Shown one piece after another: positions 17,856 through 27,430 of a stretch of 64,000 nucleotides of DNA. Location: assembly GCA_947243795.1 (NCBI GenBank), contig OX365935.1:1-64000 (forward strand), in the 5' to 3' direction. The stretch is from Saccharomyces uvarum. Lineage: Eukaryota > Ascomycota > Saccharomycetes > Saccharomycetales > Saccharomycetaceae. The notes under the pieces were generated by a model, which was given only the letters and a program-made list of their open reading frames with translations, was not told the DNA's origin and did no database searches. The translations under genes and the position numbers were made by a program. Positions within the stretch are counted from its first letter, which is position 1, and the number at the start of each line of letters is the position of its first letter.

Positions 17856-18986
17856 ATGTCAGCCTCAATTCCAAAAACTATGAAAGCCGTCGTTATTGAA
17901 GACGGTAAAGCCGTCGTTAAGGAGGGCGTGCCAATTCCTGAATTGGAAGATGGTTTCGTTCTGATCAAGACCGTTGCTGTTGCCGGTAATCCCACTGATT
18001 GTGGACATATCGACTACAAGATAGGCCCTCAAGGTTCCATCATAGGTTGTGATGCTGCAGGTCAAATTGTTAAACTGGGGCCGGGCGTCGATTGCAAACG
18101 CTTTGCCCTTGGAGATTACATTTCCGGGTTTATTCACGGTTCCTCCGTAAGATTCCCTTCCAATGGTGCATTTGCTGAATATTCCGCTGTTTCAGCGGAG
18201 ATTGCCTACAGATTATCCAACGACATTAGACTGTGTGGTAAGAATAGTCTACCTGAAGGTCCCGTCAACTCTTTAGAAGGTGCTGTCACCTTTCCGGTGT
18301 CATTGACCACAGCCGGTATGATCCTGACCTATAACTTGGGCTTGAACATGGAGTGGAAGCCTTCTGTGCCACAAAGGGATCATCCCATCTTAATATGGGG
18401 TGGTGCTACTGCCGTAGGCCAACTACTGATTCAGTTGACAAAAAAATTAAATGCATTCACCAAGATCATTGTCGTCGCTTCTCAGAAACATGAAAAACAA
18501 TTGAAAGAGTATGGTGCCGATGAACTGTTTGATTATCATGATGCTGATGTTGTTGAACAAATCAAGAAGAAATACAACAACATTCCTTATTTGGTCGACT
18601 GTGTCGCTAACGTAGACACCCTTCAACAAGTGTACAGAAGTGCAGCTGATGAATTGGATGCCACCATCATTGAATTGACTAGTTTGAACGTCGAAAACGT
18701 CAAAGAGGAATACAGGAGACGAAATGTCACCATTGCCAAAACAAGCCTATTCGCGATAGGTGGACACGAAGTTCCATTTGGGAAATTCACCTTTCCAGCT
18801 GACCTTGAGTGTAAGAGGGCCGCCATTAGATTAGTCAAATTCCTTAATCCAAAGATCAAAGATGGGGAAATCCACCATATCCCAGTCAAGGTCTATAAGA
18901 AGGGGTTGTATGACATCCCGCAGTTGCTTGATGACATCAGGAACAACAAAAACTCTGGTAAAAAGCTGGTCGCGATATTGAATTAG
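17856..18986 (+). CDS. Zinc-less MDR reductase, YNL134C/YLR460C/YCR102C family
   Basis: The gene starts at the ATG at 17856 (MSASIPKTMK), giving 376 residues, the length of YNL134C and YLR460C; the open frame continues 46 codons upstream but that part is unlike the family. It is a medium-chain dehydrogenase/reductase: a GroES-like N-terminal domain (PIPELEDGFVLIKT, about 25-38) and a Rossmann domain with WGGATAVGQ near residue 185 for NADP(H). No zinc-ligand set is seen, so a quinone- or enal-reductase activity is likely. The usual NPTDW near residue 47 reads NPTDC here. Paralogues are stress-induced and YLR460C/YCR102C are subtelomeric. It may be a separate subtelomeric paralogue. Confidence 0.88.
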   Translation: MSASIPKTMKAVVIEDGKAVVKEGVPIPELEDGFVLIKTVAVAGNPTDCGHIDYKIGPQGSIIGCDAAGQIVKLGPGVDCKRFALGDYISGFIHGSSVRFPSNGAFAEYSAVSAEIAYRLSNDIRLCGKNSLPEGPVNSLEGAVTFPVSLTTAGMILTYNLGLNMEWKPSVPQRDHPILIWGGATAVGQLLIQLTKKLNAFTKIIVVASQKHEKQLKEYGADELFDYHDADVVEQIKKKYNNIPYLVDCVANVDTLQQVYRSAADELDATIIELTSLNVENVKEEYRRRNVTIAKTSLFAIGGHEVPFGKFTFPADLECKRAAIRLVKFLNPKIKDGEIHHIPVKVYKKGLYDIPQLLDDIRNNKNSGKKLVAILN

Positions 18987-19679
18987 ATACGTGTACACAA
19001 CTAAGTAAACCAAACATCTAGAAAAATATTTATATGTGAAAACTTGAACCTATCAGAATATATACTAATCAATTTTTTTAAGATTATTCATATCTGGCCA
19101 GATACAGCGTTAATTTAGCCTTAAAAAATAGCCGATAATTAATGAACAAACAATTTACATAAGTACTCTTATCATTACCAAAATATGCCAATATTAATTC
19201 TGCCAACATATTGTCGCAACCTCTATTTGCTGTCGCTTACTTCTACCCGCTTCAACATTGGAGACATTGAAATGCAAGATCTGAAAGCTTAATCTGCACA
19301 CAAGACAACTTAAGCCTGTTTTTTGCACTCAGATCATATGAAAAAAGTGACAGCTGACAAAATATATAGCTTCATCGGGAAAAAAAAAGAACTAAGGTTA
19401 CCATTCCGGTCCATCTGAACCCGTTTTCTTTTAAAAAATGACGTTCTTTTCTTTATCTTAAGCTTTTTTACAAGAGATCTGTGAATGCTACCTAAATATT
19501 CTCAAACAGAGTCATGTTAGGTGATTCAAATCGCATAAAAAGAATTTCACTTCAAAACCTATAAAAAAAAGACAAACTTTTCATTCTTTGATATAAATAA
19601 CTTGACTATTCTTTGTTATCATTAACTTTCAATACCAAATAAAGTCAAGATACAAATCAATACAAAAGCACCGCACATT
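18987..19679. other. Promoter region of ZPS1
   Basis: 693 bp, AT-rich. I looked for a Zap1 element (ACCTTNAAGGT) and found only a weak half match around 19388-19398 (AGAACTAAGGT). No gene is visible. Confidence 0.4.
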
Positions 19680-20429
19680 ATGAAATTCAGCACTAATAAA
19701 TCCATGATCTTTGCAACTATTGCTACTTCTGCTTTAGCTGCTCCATTTATTTACGACAACAATTCAACTACTGAATTAGCGTCTTCTCTTTCTCAAGAGG
19801 TTCTAGGTTGGACCCATGCAACTTTCCCAGCCATTTACCAAACCTGTAATGAAACCAATACCAGGATGTTGAATGCAGGTTTCAAGGATACTGCTGAAGT
19901 TACTGCTTATGCTAAGAATGGACTTTTAGACTATGGTATTGATGACGCTCATTATAAGAGATGGTTTGGTAATGGTAGCATCTTCACTGTCATGGGTGTT
20001 TTTGACCAATTGATGGAAGCCTCCAAGGGTGGTATGCTTATGAGATGTGATGACGCGGACGGTTTGTGCGCAGCTAATCCAAATTACTATGCTGGTTATC
20101 ATCGTGAGTCTGCTTCGGCTGAAACTGTTATTTGTGATTACTTCTACAGTTCCAGAAAGCCACTATCAACTATCTGCTTTGAAGGTACTATTGTTGATGT
20201 CGGTCCAACCCATTATGCCGGTATTGATATGCTACATCGTTACTTGCACCTTCCAACCATGAACATGGATGAGTACATCGGTGAATACGCTGAAACTCTC
20301 GAAGAAGTTATTGATTACGCTCAAAACAATGCCACATTCGCTGTTAAAAATGTCGACAATTACTTGTACTACGTTGCTGACGTTTATAGTACTTCTGTCA
20401 TTCCTGGTGGGTGTCTAGGTGAACTATAA
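19680..20429 (+). CDS. ZPS1: Pra1-family secreted zinc-binding protein (ZPS1)
   Basis: 249 residues, the length of S. cerevisiae Zps1. It has an N-terminal signal peptide (about 1-21, ending ..SALAAP), several NxS/T sites, and paired cysteines (Cys56, 123, 130, 152, 166). A metzincin-like stretch THYAGIDMLHRYLHLP (178-192) retains histidines but lacks the catalytic glutamate of HExxH. This fits the fungal Pra1 family, which binds zinc outside the cell (zincophore in Candida albicans). S. cerevisiae ZPS1 (YOL154W) is zinc-deficiency induced and lies beside HPF1. Here an HPF1-like relic is on its left with a reductase gene in between. The frame is intact. Confidence 0.9.
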   Translation: MKFSTNKSMIFATIATSALAAPFIYDNNSTTELASSLSQEVLGWTHATFPAIYQTCNETNTRMLNAGFKDTAEVTAYAKNGLLDYGIDDAHYKRWFGNGSIFTVMGVFDQLMEASKGGMLMRCDDADGLCAANPNYYAGYHRESASAETVICDYFYSSRKPLSTICFEGTIVDVGPTHYAGIDMLHRYLHLPTMNMDEYIGEYAETLEEVIDYAQNNATFAVKNVDNYLYYVADVYSTSVIPGGCLGEL

Positions 20430-22290
20430 TGATTCAATTGTCATTCATTAGAGTTTTTTCTTTCTATATCGTGTATATTTGTTCGTAATAATTTTCTAAA
20501 AAGAAATTGACTTTATTTGAAGCTAGGAATTGAATTATTTTAGGGATGTAATTTCATACTTTGATGTTCATTGGCCGTTCCATTTGGATCGTAAATTATA
20601 GGAAAGATATGTGTTGCACTATATATCACGTATGCGTACTAAGTTTGTCTAATGATGAGGTGCGGGACGGTACTCATTTTATGATTGTGCAATTGCTTTT
20701 TTTGAAGTAATGACGGGAAAGTACTGTCGAAGATAAGTGTACTATCAAGAGGTCGTAGATAGGAATAAAAAACACCGACAAATCTGAAAAAAGTCCTCAA
20801 TTATCCTGTGATGTTTAATAAAGGCAATAATCAAATGTAATATGACTGGTATCATCAAATTTATACTGAAATAAACGCCTTTCCAAAAAGCTTAAGAATT
20901 CACATTTTAACATTAAAAAGTTTTCTAAACGGCCATCTTCCATTCGAATAAATCAAGCATTTCGATTCCACAGTGAATGGGTGGGCTAGTTAAATTGGTG
21001 ATAAAATATCTGTCGGCCACCTTTTTCAAAGTAGCTCAAAACCCAATCAAATTTCACCTACGGTTCTTAAAATTCAGCCGAAAATCATCATGGAAAGGAA
21101 GCCATCGCTCTTTGTCAGCTCACACATTTTATTTTCAATATACAGACAATGATACAAAGTGTAAGTCTGCTCAATATGAAATCTTTGGTCGCCTACGTTG
21201 CATTCCACTTATGTGAGTTATTGGTAATGATATCCAGTGTGGCTTTGAAAACTGCAATTTCTCCATTAAGCGATTTCTAAAATCTAACATAGCATCCTCA
21301 AATATCAGATTGAACCATAAGTTCATATATTTTAAGGCTTTACGAAGTTATTCTGAGATGAAAGCATAAATGGACACTATAATCTTAAAACCCGCATTAC
21401 CCTGGGCTTATCTGGCACGATCTTCAAATTCGACTCAGAGAATTTCAACTTCACCTGACAAAAAGCCGCTCCACCTGTCAGGATGTGCAGATAGAACTGC
21501 TTCTTTGAACGATGATACCGCTTCATTATATTCCTATACTGCTTCTTTTCATCTTCCAGAGGCTCTATTTAGTACTCTGTAAAAACCACATACCCCTCCA
21601 TAATGAATGAAGAGCGAACATCGACTTCAGTTTTTCAACGAATCTAAATGTCAAACATACAAGATTGCTAAAACAATTCCTCCTAGAATATTTGTAGGTT
21701 CGGGCTGAAATTCCAGGCTTTTTATAACTTTAAATTCAAGGCCAGTGCAAGAGACAATAAGGAAAGAGAACAACTTTATATTTTTAAAGTTGTTTGAGTG
21801 CCATATTCAACCATTATTGAAATAGACACATTAGAGTGGATACTTTTTGTCAACCCAACTGCGATGGTGAAGTTTTTGATTCTAGTTCATTAATCTGAAT
21901 GCTAAGCAACAGTATCATGCTCTTTTTACTCACCGGCACAACGGTAACTTATAAAGTCGCTTTGAGAAACACCTCACAATTTTTCGATAAAGTACCTTTT
22001 CATATATCAATGTGGCTTTTGAAACTACTTTAAAGATCTGTAAATTTCTGAAGACCTGTCTAGATGTTTATAAGTGTGACGAAAGAGGGACCCTTTAAAG
22101 ATGTCACCAAATCAGCAGCTATGGATTCTTGAAGGAAGCTAGCACAAATGGCCATCTGTAAGCGCTGATGCCTTTGTTATCTATTACGGCAATTCACTTT
22201 GATTTTTTCACCATAACGCCCTCTTTCTGAGTCTCTTTCAAACAACCTAGGATTTGCAAGGTACTTATAGGTTCAAACTCAAGATTCAAT
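20430..22290. other. 1.9 kb without a recognised gene
   Basis: Low coding potential. A 79-codon plus frame (20977-21216) and a 70-codon plus frame (21370-21582) have no family features. The minus strand opposite 21370-21600 has protein-like fragments (e.g. NEAVSSFKEAVLSAHPDRW), so decayed coding DNA may be present, but it is not assignable. Confidence 0.35.
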
Positions 22291-22900
22291 TACCAATTCT
22301 GAAACTCTTCTGAATATTTATCTACTTCTCGTAGCAAAACATAATCGAGTAAGATAGAGGTTTCTGACCTGGCATGATCTAGCCCGATGAAAAACCATTT
22401 TTCCACGAACACAATGTTATTGTGAGCGAGTGCAAAGTTTCCCCGCAAAAATTTTGACACCTTATTCTTAAAAATTGTTTGTTTAAGTCAAAAATATTCA
22501 AGAAATTGTACACATTTGCAATAAGCAGAATTACTAACCAGTATAAGCAAATCGTGCCTCCATATATATTCCCCTTGTTTAAGTTATCCAGCGACCCGAA
22601 ATAAGCCCATGCCCACTTACTTAGAGAGGTCTTATTGGGATAATGGGTTTCTTTTCCTTTACTAATTGGTCGGATGAAGACAGACGCATTAGAAGAGATT
22701 CGATAAAATTTATCGTTACTGATAATTTCAACTTTGTGCTAATCCTGACAAATCTAATTTATTTTGCTAAATGTCTTTTCGAATGTTTTTTTATTTCTGT
22801 TTTTACTGTCGAGAACTTCCTTCGCGCAATATAGCCAAGAGCCTAACACCGATATATAAGTGCAAATAGAAGCGTGCTGACCCTTGGTGTCCGTATCATA
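22291..22900 (-). pseudogene. Ferric reductase (FRE family) relic with internal deletion
   Basis: Reading the minus strand, 22900 to about 22500 is one frame with a FRE-like lumenal region: GSWLYCAKEVLDSKN, then NASVFIRP, THYPNKTSLSKWAWAYFGSL and DNLNKGNIYGGT, leading into a membrane segment ICLYWLVILLIANVYNFLN. A second frame from about 22465 to the stop at 22291 ends DHARSETSIL...VDKYSEEFQNW, resembling the EEFQxW terminus of FRE proteins. The haem, FAD and most NADPH regions are missing, and in-frame stops occur near 22738-22760. Intact FRE proteins are ~700 residues. It is divergent from the FIT gene, as FIT3 and FRE5 are on XV-R. Identification is by remembered family pattern. Confidence 0.65.
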
Positions 22901-23258
22901 TTTTCCACATTACAATTCTCTGGTACAAGCATTGATTGCTATCTGTTTTTACCGTGTTTTTCCCCTCCACTTAATTTCGGTGCTGCTATACGACCTGGTG
23001 CCAAATACATCAATGATAGTAGCAACTTACGAACAAGCATTCGAGATCTGGGTGAAATTGAGAAATCGCGAAAAATCGACAAGTCGTTAAACCAAAAAAT
23101 CAAGAAACTGAACACTTTTCGTGTAAAGATTTATTTATTTTTTTTCTGGGCCGTGGGTTCACGTAAAGCCAAAACCACATAAACAATAGAATTGTGAATA
23201 GTAACAACTCAAAATTATAATGTAACTACTCCACGCTTTTCTAGATCTAACCGTGCCG

Positions 23259-23375
23259 TGCACCCTGTTCTGCACCCTGTTTGTTCCGCACCGCGTTGTT
23301 CCATCTTTTGTTTCTGCAAATGACAGACATGTCATTGCTGAAGAGCCGAGTGCTGCTAATTGAGGAAAGGGTGCG
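23259..23375 (+). promoter_or_regulatory. Three Aft1/Aft2 boxes before the FIT gene
   Basis: TGCACCC occurs at 23259-23265 and 23271-23277 (12 bp apart), and CGCACCC on the minus strand at 23369-23375, all 190-305 bp upstream of ATG 23564. Clustered TGCACCC/YRCACCC boxes are the signature of the iron regulon, including all FIT genes. They lie between FIT and the FRE relic and could once have served both. Confidence 0.88.
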
Positions 23376-23563
23376 GAAAATGGGGTCCAATTGTCATCCG
23401 AGACTTACATACCTTTTTTGGCGTTGAATGTTTTACTTATTTAAGTCAAAAATTATTTCAATTATTAAGTCCTACCTAATTAATGCCTGAACTATTACAA
23501 ACAAGTTCTTTCACTCGCTTGAAACGAACGATAAAAAAAGAATAATAAAAATAATACCTAAAA

Positions 23564-26551
23564 ATGAAATTATTATCCGCTCTGTACCTGTTTGCTCTTA
23601 CTGGTACTGCTCTTGCTGAAAGTATCACTACTGTCATCACCGCCACAAAGAACGGTCACGTCTACACCAAGACCGTCACCCAAGATGCTACTTTCGTCTG
23701 GGCTGGTGAAGGTTCCGCTGCCACCTCAACTGTAACTGCTGCTCCTATTTCCATATCGTCTGCTGAAACCTCTTCTGCTGTATCCTCCTCTGCTGTATCT
23801 TCTGCTGAATCCTCCTCAGCTAACGAAGGTTCTGGTTCCAGCATCACTACTGTCATCACCGCCACAAAGAATGGTCATGTCTACACCAAGACCGTCACCC
23901 AAGATGCTACTTTCGTCTGGACAGGTGAAGGTTCCGCTGCAACCTCTACTGTATCACCTGTCGCCGTATCTTCTGCTGCTGTATCTTCTGCTGAACCCTC
24001 CTCAGCTAACGAAGGTTCTGGTTCCAGCATCACTACTGTCATCACCGCCACAAAGAACGGTCACGTCTACACCAAGACCGTCACCCAAGATGCTACTTTC
24101 GTCTGGGCTGGTGAAGGTTCCGCTGCCACCTCAACTGTAACTGCTGCTCCTATTTCCATATCGTCTGCTGAAACCTCTTCTGCTGTATCCTCCTCTGCTG
24201 TATCTTCTGCTGAATCCTCCTCAGCTAACGAAGGTTCTGGTTCCAGCATCACTACTGTCATCACCGCCACAAAGAATGGTCATGTCTACACCAAGACCGT
24301 CACCCAAGATGCTACTTTCGTCTGGACAGGTGAAGGTTCCGCTGCAACCTCAACTGTAACTGCTGCTCCTATTTCCATATCGTCTGCTGAAACCTCTTCT
24401 GCTGTATCCTCCTCTGCTGTATCTTCTGCTGAATCCTCCTCAGCTAACGAAGGTTCTGGTTCCAGCATCACTACTGTCATCACCGCCACAAAGAATGGTC
24501 ATGTCTACACCAAGACCGTCACCCAAGATGCTACTTTCGTCTGGACAGGTGAAGGTTCCGCTGCAACCTCTACTGTATCACCTGTCGCCGTATCTTCTGC
24601 TGCTGTATCTTCTGCTGAACCCTCCTCAGCTAACGAAGGTTCTGGTTCCAGCATCACTACTGTCATCACCGCCACAAAGAATGGTCATGTCTACACCAAG
24701 ACCGTCACCCAAGATGCTACTTTCGTCTGGACAGGTGAAGGTTCCGCTGCAACCTCAACTGTAACTGCTGCTCCTATTTCCATATCGTCTGCTGAAACCT
24801 CTTCTGCTGTATCCTCCTCTGCTGTATCTTCTGCTGAATCCTCCTCAGCTAACGAAGGTTCTGGTTCCAGCATCACTACTGTCATCACCGCCACAAAGAA
24901 TGGTCATGTCTACACCAAGACCGTCACCCAAGATGCTACTTTCGTCTGGACAGGTGAAGGTTCCGCTGCAACCTCTACTGTATCACCTGTCGCCGTATCT
25001 TCTGCTGCTGTATCTTCTGCTGAACCCTCCTCAGCTAACGAAGGTTCTGGTTCCAGCATCACTACTGTCATCACCGCCACAAAGAATGGTCATGTCTACA
25101 CCAAGACCGTCACCCAAGATGCTACTTTCGTCTGGACAGGTGAAGGTTCCGCTGCAACCTCAACTGTAACTGCTGCTCCTATTTCCATATCGTCTGCTGA
25201 AACCTCTTCTGCTGTATCCTCCTCTGCTGTATCTTCTGCTGAATCCTCCTCAGCTAACGAAGGTTCTGGTTCCAGCATCACTACTGTCATCACCGCCACA
25301 AAGAATGGTCATGTCTACACCAAGACCGTCACCCAAGATGCTACTTTCGTCTGGACAGGTGAAGGTTCCGCTGCAACCTCTACTGTATCACCTGTCGCCG
25401 TATCTTCTGCTGCTGTATCTTCTGCTGAACCCTCCTCAGCTAACGAAGGTTCTGGTTCCAGCATCACTACTGTCATCACCGCCACAAAGAATGGTCATGT
25501 CTACACCAAGACCGTCACCCAAGATGCTACTTTCGTCTGGACAGGTGAAGGTTCCGCTGCAACCTCTACTGTATCACCTGTCGCCGTATCTTCTGCTGCT
25601 GTATCTTCTGCTGAACCCTCCTCAGCTAACGAAGGTTCTGGTTCCAGTATCACTACTGTCATCACCGCCACAAAGAATGGTCATGTCTACACCAAGACCG
25701 TCACCCAAGATGCTACTTTCGTCTGGACAGGTGAAGGTTCCGCTGCAACCTCTACTGTATCACCTGTCGCCGTATCTTCTGCTGCTGTATCTTCTGCTGA
25801 ACCCTCCTCAGCTAACGAAGGTTCTGGTTCCAGTATCACTACTGTCATCACCGCCACAAAGAACGGCCACGTCTACACCAAGACCGTCACCCAAGATGCT
25901 ACTTTCGTCTGGACAGGTGAAGGTTCCGCTGCCACCTCTACTGTATCACCTGTTGCCGTATCTTCTGCTGCTGTATCTTCTGCTGAAATCTCCTCTGCTG
26001 ATGTTTCCTCTGCTGAAATCTCCTCTGCTGTATCCTTTGCAAATGTATCCTCTACTATATCCTTCGAAAATGTATCTTCTGCTGAAACCTCCTCTGCTAA
26101 TGAAGGATCTGGTTCCAGTATCACTACTGTTATCACAGCTACCAAGAACGGCTACGTCTACACCAAGACAGTCACCCAAGATGCTACTTGTGTCGGGGCA
26201 GGTGAAAGTTCTCCTGCAACCTCTGCTGTATCATCTGCCGCTGCTGCTGCAACTTCTGGTTCCAGCATCGCTACCGTCATCACTTCTACCAAGAACGGCC
26301 ACCTCTACACCGAAATTGTTACCCAAGACGCTTCTTTTGTCCGGACTGATGAAGGTAGCAACATTTGGGCTCCAAGCACTTCTACCAGCGCAGGAATTGT
26401 TTCAAAAGCTTCAGCCACCACTGTTGCAACTTCTGCTACTGCTAAATCATCCACTACTGCTCAAATCGCAAGCTACACTGGTGCTGCCGATGCTGTCACC
26501 GCTGGTACTGGTTTGATGGGAGCTGCTCTTGCAGTTGTCATTTTCTTGTAG
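23564..26551 (+). CDS. FIT-type GPI cell-wall mannoprotein, expanded repeats (FIT1-like)
   Basis: 995 residues. A signal peptide (1-18, ..GTALA) is followed by 14 repeats built on the FIT signature ITATKNGHVYTKTVTQDATF, then a Ser/Thr/Ala tail and a GPI signal (residues ~975-995, TAGTGLMGAALAVVIFL). FIT1-3 are wall mannoproteins induced by iron starvation that help retain siderophore-bound iron at the cell surface. Remembered FIT1 is ~530 and FIT3 ~200 residues, so this allele is about twice the usual length. The first 12 repeats are nearly identical in DNA, the last two (..ATCVGAGES.., ..ASFVRTDEG..) diverged. The HSP31-type gene follows on the same strand, as next to FIT1 on IV-R. Aft boxes lie upstream. 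Confidence 0.92.
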   Translation: MKLLSALYLFALTGTALAESITTVITATKNGHVYTKTVTQDATFVWAGEGSAATSTVTAAPISISSAETSSAVSSSAVSSAESSSANEGSGSSITTVITATKNGHVYTKTVTQDATFVWTGEGSAATSTVSPVAVSSAAVSSAEPSSANEGSGSSITTVITATKNGHVYTKTVTQDATFVWAGEGSAATSTVTAAPISISSAETSSAVSSSAVSSAESSSANEGSGSSITTVITATKNGHVYTKTVTQDATFVWTGEGSAATSTVTAAPISISSAETSSAVSSSAVSSAESSSANEGSGSSITTVITATKNGHVYTKTVTQDATFVWTGEGSAATSTVSPVAVSSAAVSSAEPSSANEGSGSSITTVITATKNGHVYTKTVTQDATFVWTGEGSAATSTVTAAPISISSAETSSAVSSSAVSSAESSSANEGSGSSITTVITATKNGHVYTKTVTQDATFVWTGEGSAATSTVSPVAVSSAAVSSAEPSSANEGSGSSITTVITATKNGHVYTKTVTQDATFVWTGEGSAATSTVTAAPISISSAETSSAVSSSAVSSAESSSANEGSGSSITTVITATKNGHVYTKTVTQDATFVWTGEGSAATSTVSPVAVSSAAVSSAEPSSANEGSGSSITTVITATKNGHVYTKTVTQDATFVWTGEGSAATSTVSPVAVSSAAVSSAEPSSANEGSGSSITTVITATKNGHVYTKTVTQDATFVWTGEGSAATSTVSPVAVSSAAVSSAEPSSANEGSGSSITTVITATKNGHVYTKTVTQDATFVWTGEGSAATSTVSPVAVSSAAVSSAEISSADVSSAEISSAVSFANVSSTISFENVSSAETSSANEGSGSSITTVITATKNGYVYTKTVTQDATCVGAGESSPATSAVSSAAAAATSGSSIATVITSTKNGHLYTEIVTQDASFVRTDEGSNIWAPSTSTSAGIVSKASATTVATSATAKSSTTAQIASYTGAADAVTAGTGLMGAALAVVIFL
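23618..26300 (+). repeat. Coding minisatellite: 219-bp and 186-bp units, 405-bp super-repeat
   Basis: Two unit types share the first 38 codons and differ in the spacer. Type 1 (73 codons, 219 bp) continues TAAPISISSAETSSAVSS. Type 2 (62 codons, 186 bp) continues SPVAVSSAAVSSAEPSS. The order is 1-2-1-1-2-1-2-1-2-2-2-2(long variant), followed by two diverged units. The pair 1-2 forms a 405-bp super-repeat occurring four times. Silent differences (ggtcacgtc or ggtcatgtc; GCTGGT or ACAGGT) mark sub-families and point to recent unequal exchange. Confidence 0.9.
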
Positions 26552-27013
26552 GTGATGAGAACAAATAGTTCACAAATGCCTGGTTAATTTTTATGAAGTT
26601 CCCCGTAGCTTGATCATTCTTTTGAAGGGTCTACTATAATATTATAAACATTCTAAACATGGTTCATTGAGAATTTGTATGTACAGTTTTGACTTCGTCT
26701 ACGCTTTTTTAATTGTTTGCAACAGTTAAATGTATCTATATAATAAATATACCCAATAGTATATCACAAATAAGTTGGTGATAATGACTTACAAAAAATT
26801 GGTTGTATTAGTCAGTGAAAAATGTTCTCTAAAAAACAAGTTTTTTGTTTCTCTCTTTTACACGAACCGCCGTGGATTACTGTATTGATTTTAACAGTTT
26901 TACGATATACTTCAGCTACGCGTGGTGAGTAACAACAACTGTTTTTAAACTATAAATAACCTCTACGAAAATAGCTAAAGAGCTAGTTCACCGTTTTGTA
27001 CCTCGGAATGCAG
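26552..27013. other. 3' region of the FIT gene
   Basis: 460 bp, AT-rich, containing TATATA/AATAAA-type polyadenylation-like words near 26735-26750. No gene seen. Confidence 0.4.
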
Positions 27014-27430
27014 CTAGAGTAGCACAAGAGGAAAAAGAAGGGGAAGAGGACTGAATAAATAAACGGCTTGAGTGGTATTCTTAGTGTAGGAGTTGGTTGT
27101 TGAATATGAATGATTCACTGAAGTACGTGTATTTAAAGAAGTGGTGTCCGAAACTTCTGTGCCAACCTTGGTCTAAGTGGCATCACTATTTCCGGCAGAA
27201 GCACCATTGGTACTGTGAGTATTGACTGCGCCAGCGGTATTGGCGACAGGCTTTGTATAGACGTCTTATCATCATTAACAGTAACTGTTTGAGTGGTTTT
27301 CACACTTGCAATGACGGCTTTCAAGACGGTAGTCTCATTTGCAGCAGCTCATGGAATAGTTGACGATTTCATTACGGTTGCTTTGTGATAGCTTTGTGAT
27401 GGTTTTTCCGACTGGATGTGAAGAAACCGT
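27014..27430 (-). pseudogene. GPI cell-wall protein C-terminal relic
   Basis: The minus strand reads, in alternating frames, VSSHPVGKTITKLSQSN, then AVIASVKTTQTVTVNDDKTS, then KPVANTAGAVNTHSTNGAS, then SDTTSLNTRTSVNHSYSTTN, and ends with a hydrophobic tail AVYLFSPLPLLFPLVLL and a stop at 27014-27016. The Ser/Thr/Asn-rich composition and tail are those of a GPI-anchored yeast wall protein. At least two frame changes and one stop interrupt it, and no 5' end is visible. The subfamily is not certain (flocculin- or FIT2-like are possible). Confidence 0.65.

Noticed and set aside
19388-19398. Possible Zap1 element before ZPS1
   Set aside because: Only about 7 of 10 defined positions match, too weak to call.
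22643-23182. Plus-strand frames of 63, 102 and 68 codons
   Set aside because: The opposite strand carries the FRE relic over part of this stretch, and the rest is FIT promoter.
23662-26516. Long open frames on the second plus frame (e.g. 25305-26516, 403 codons) and repeated 67-codon frames on the minus strand
   Set aside because: They are shadows of the stop-free FIT repeat DNA, repeated with its period. Composition (Pro/Leu or Glu/Ala runs) is an artefact.
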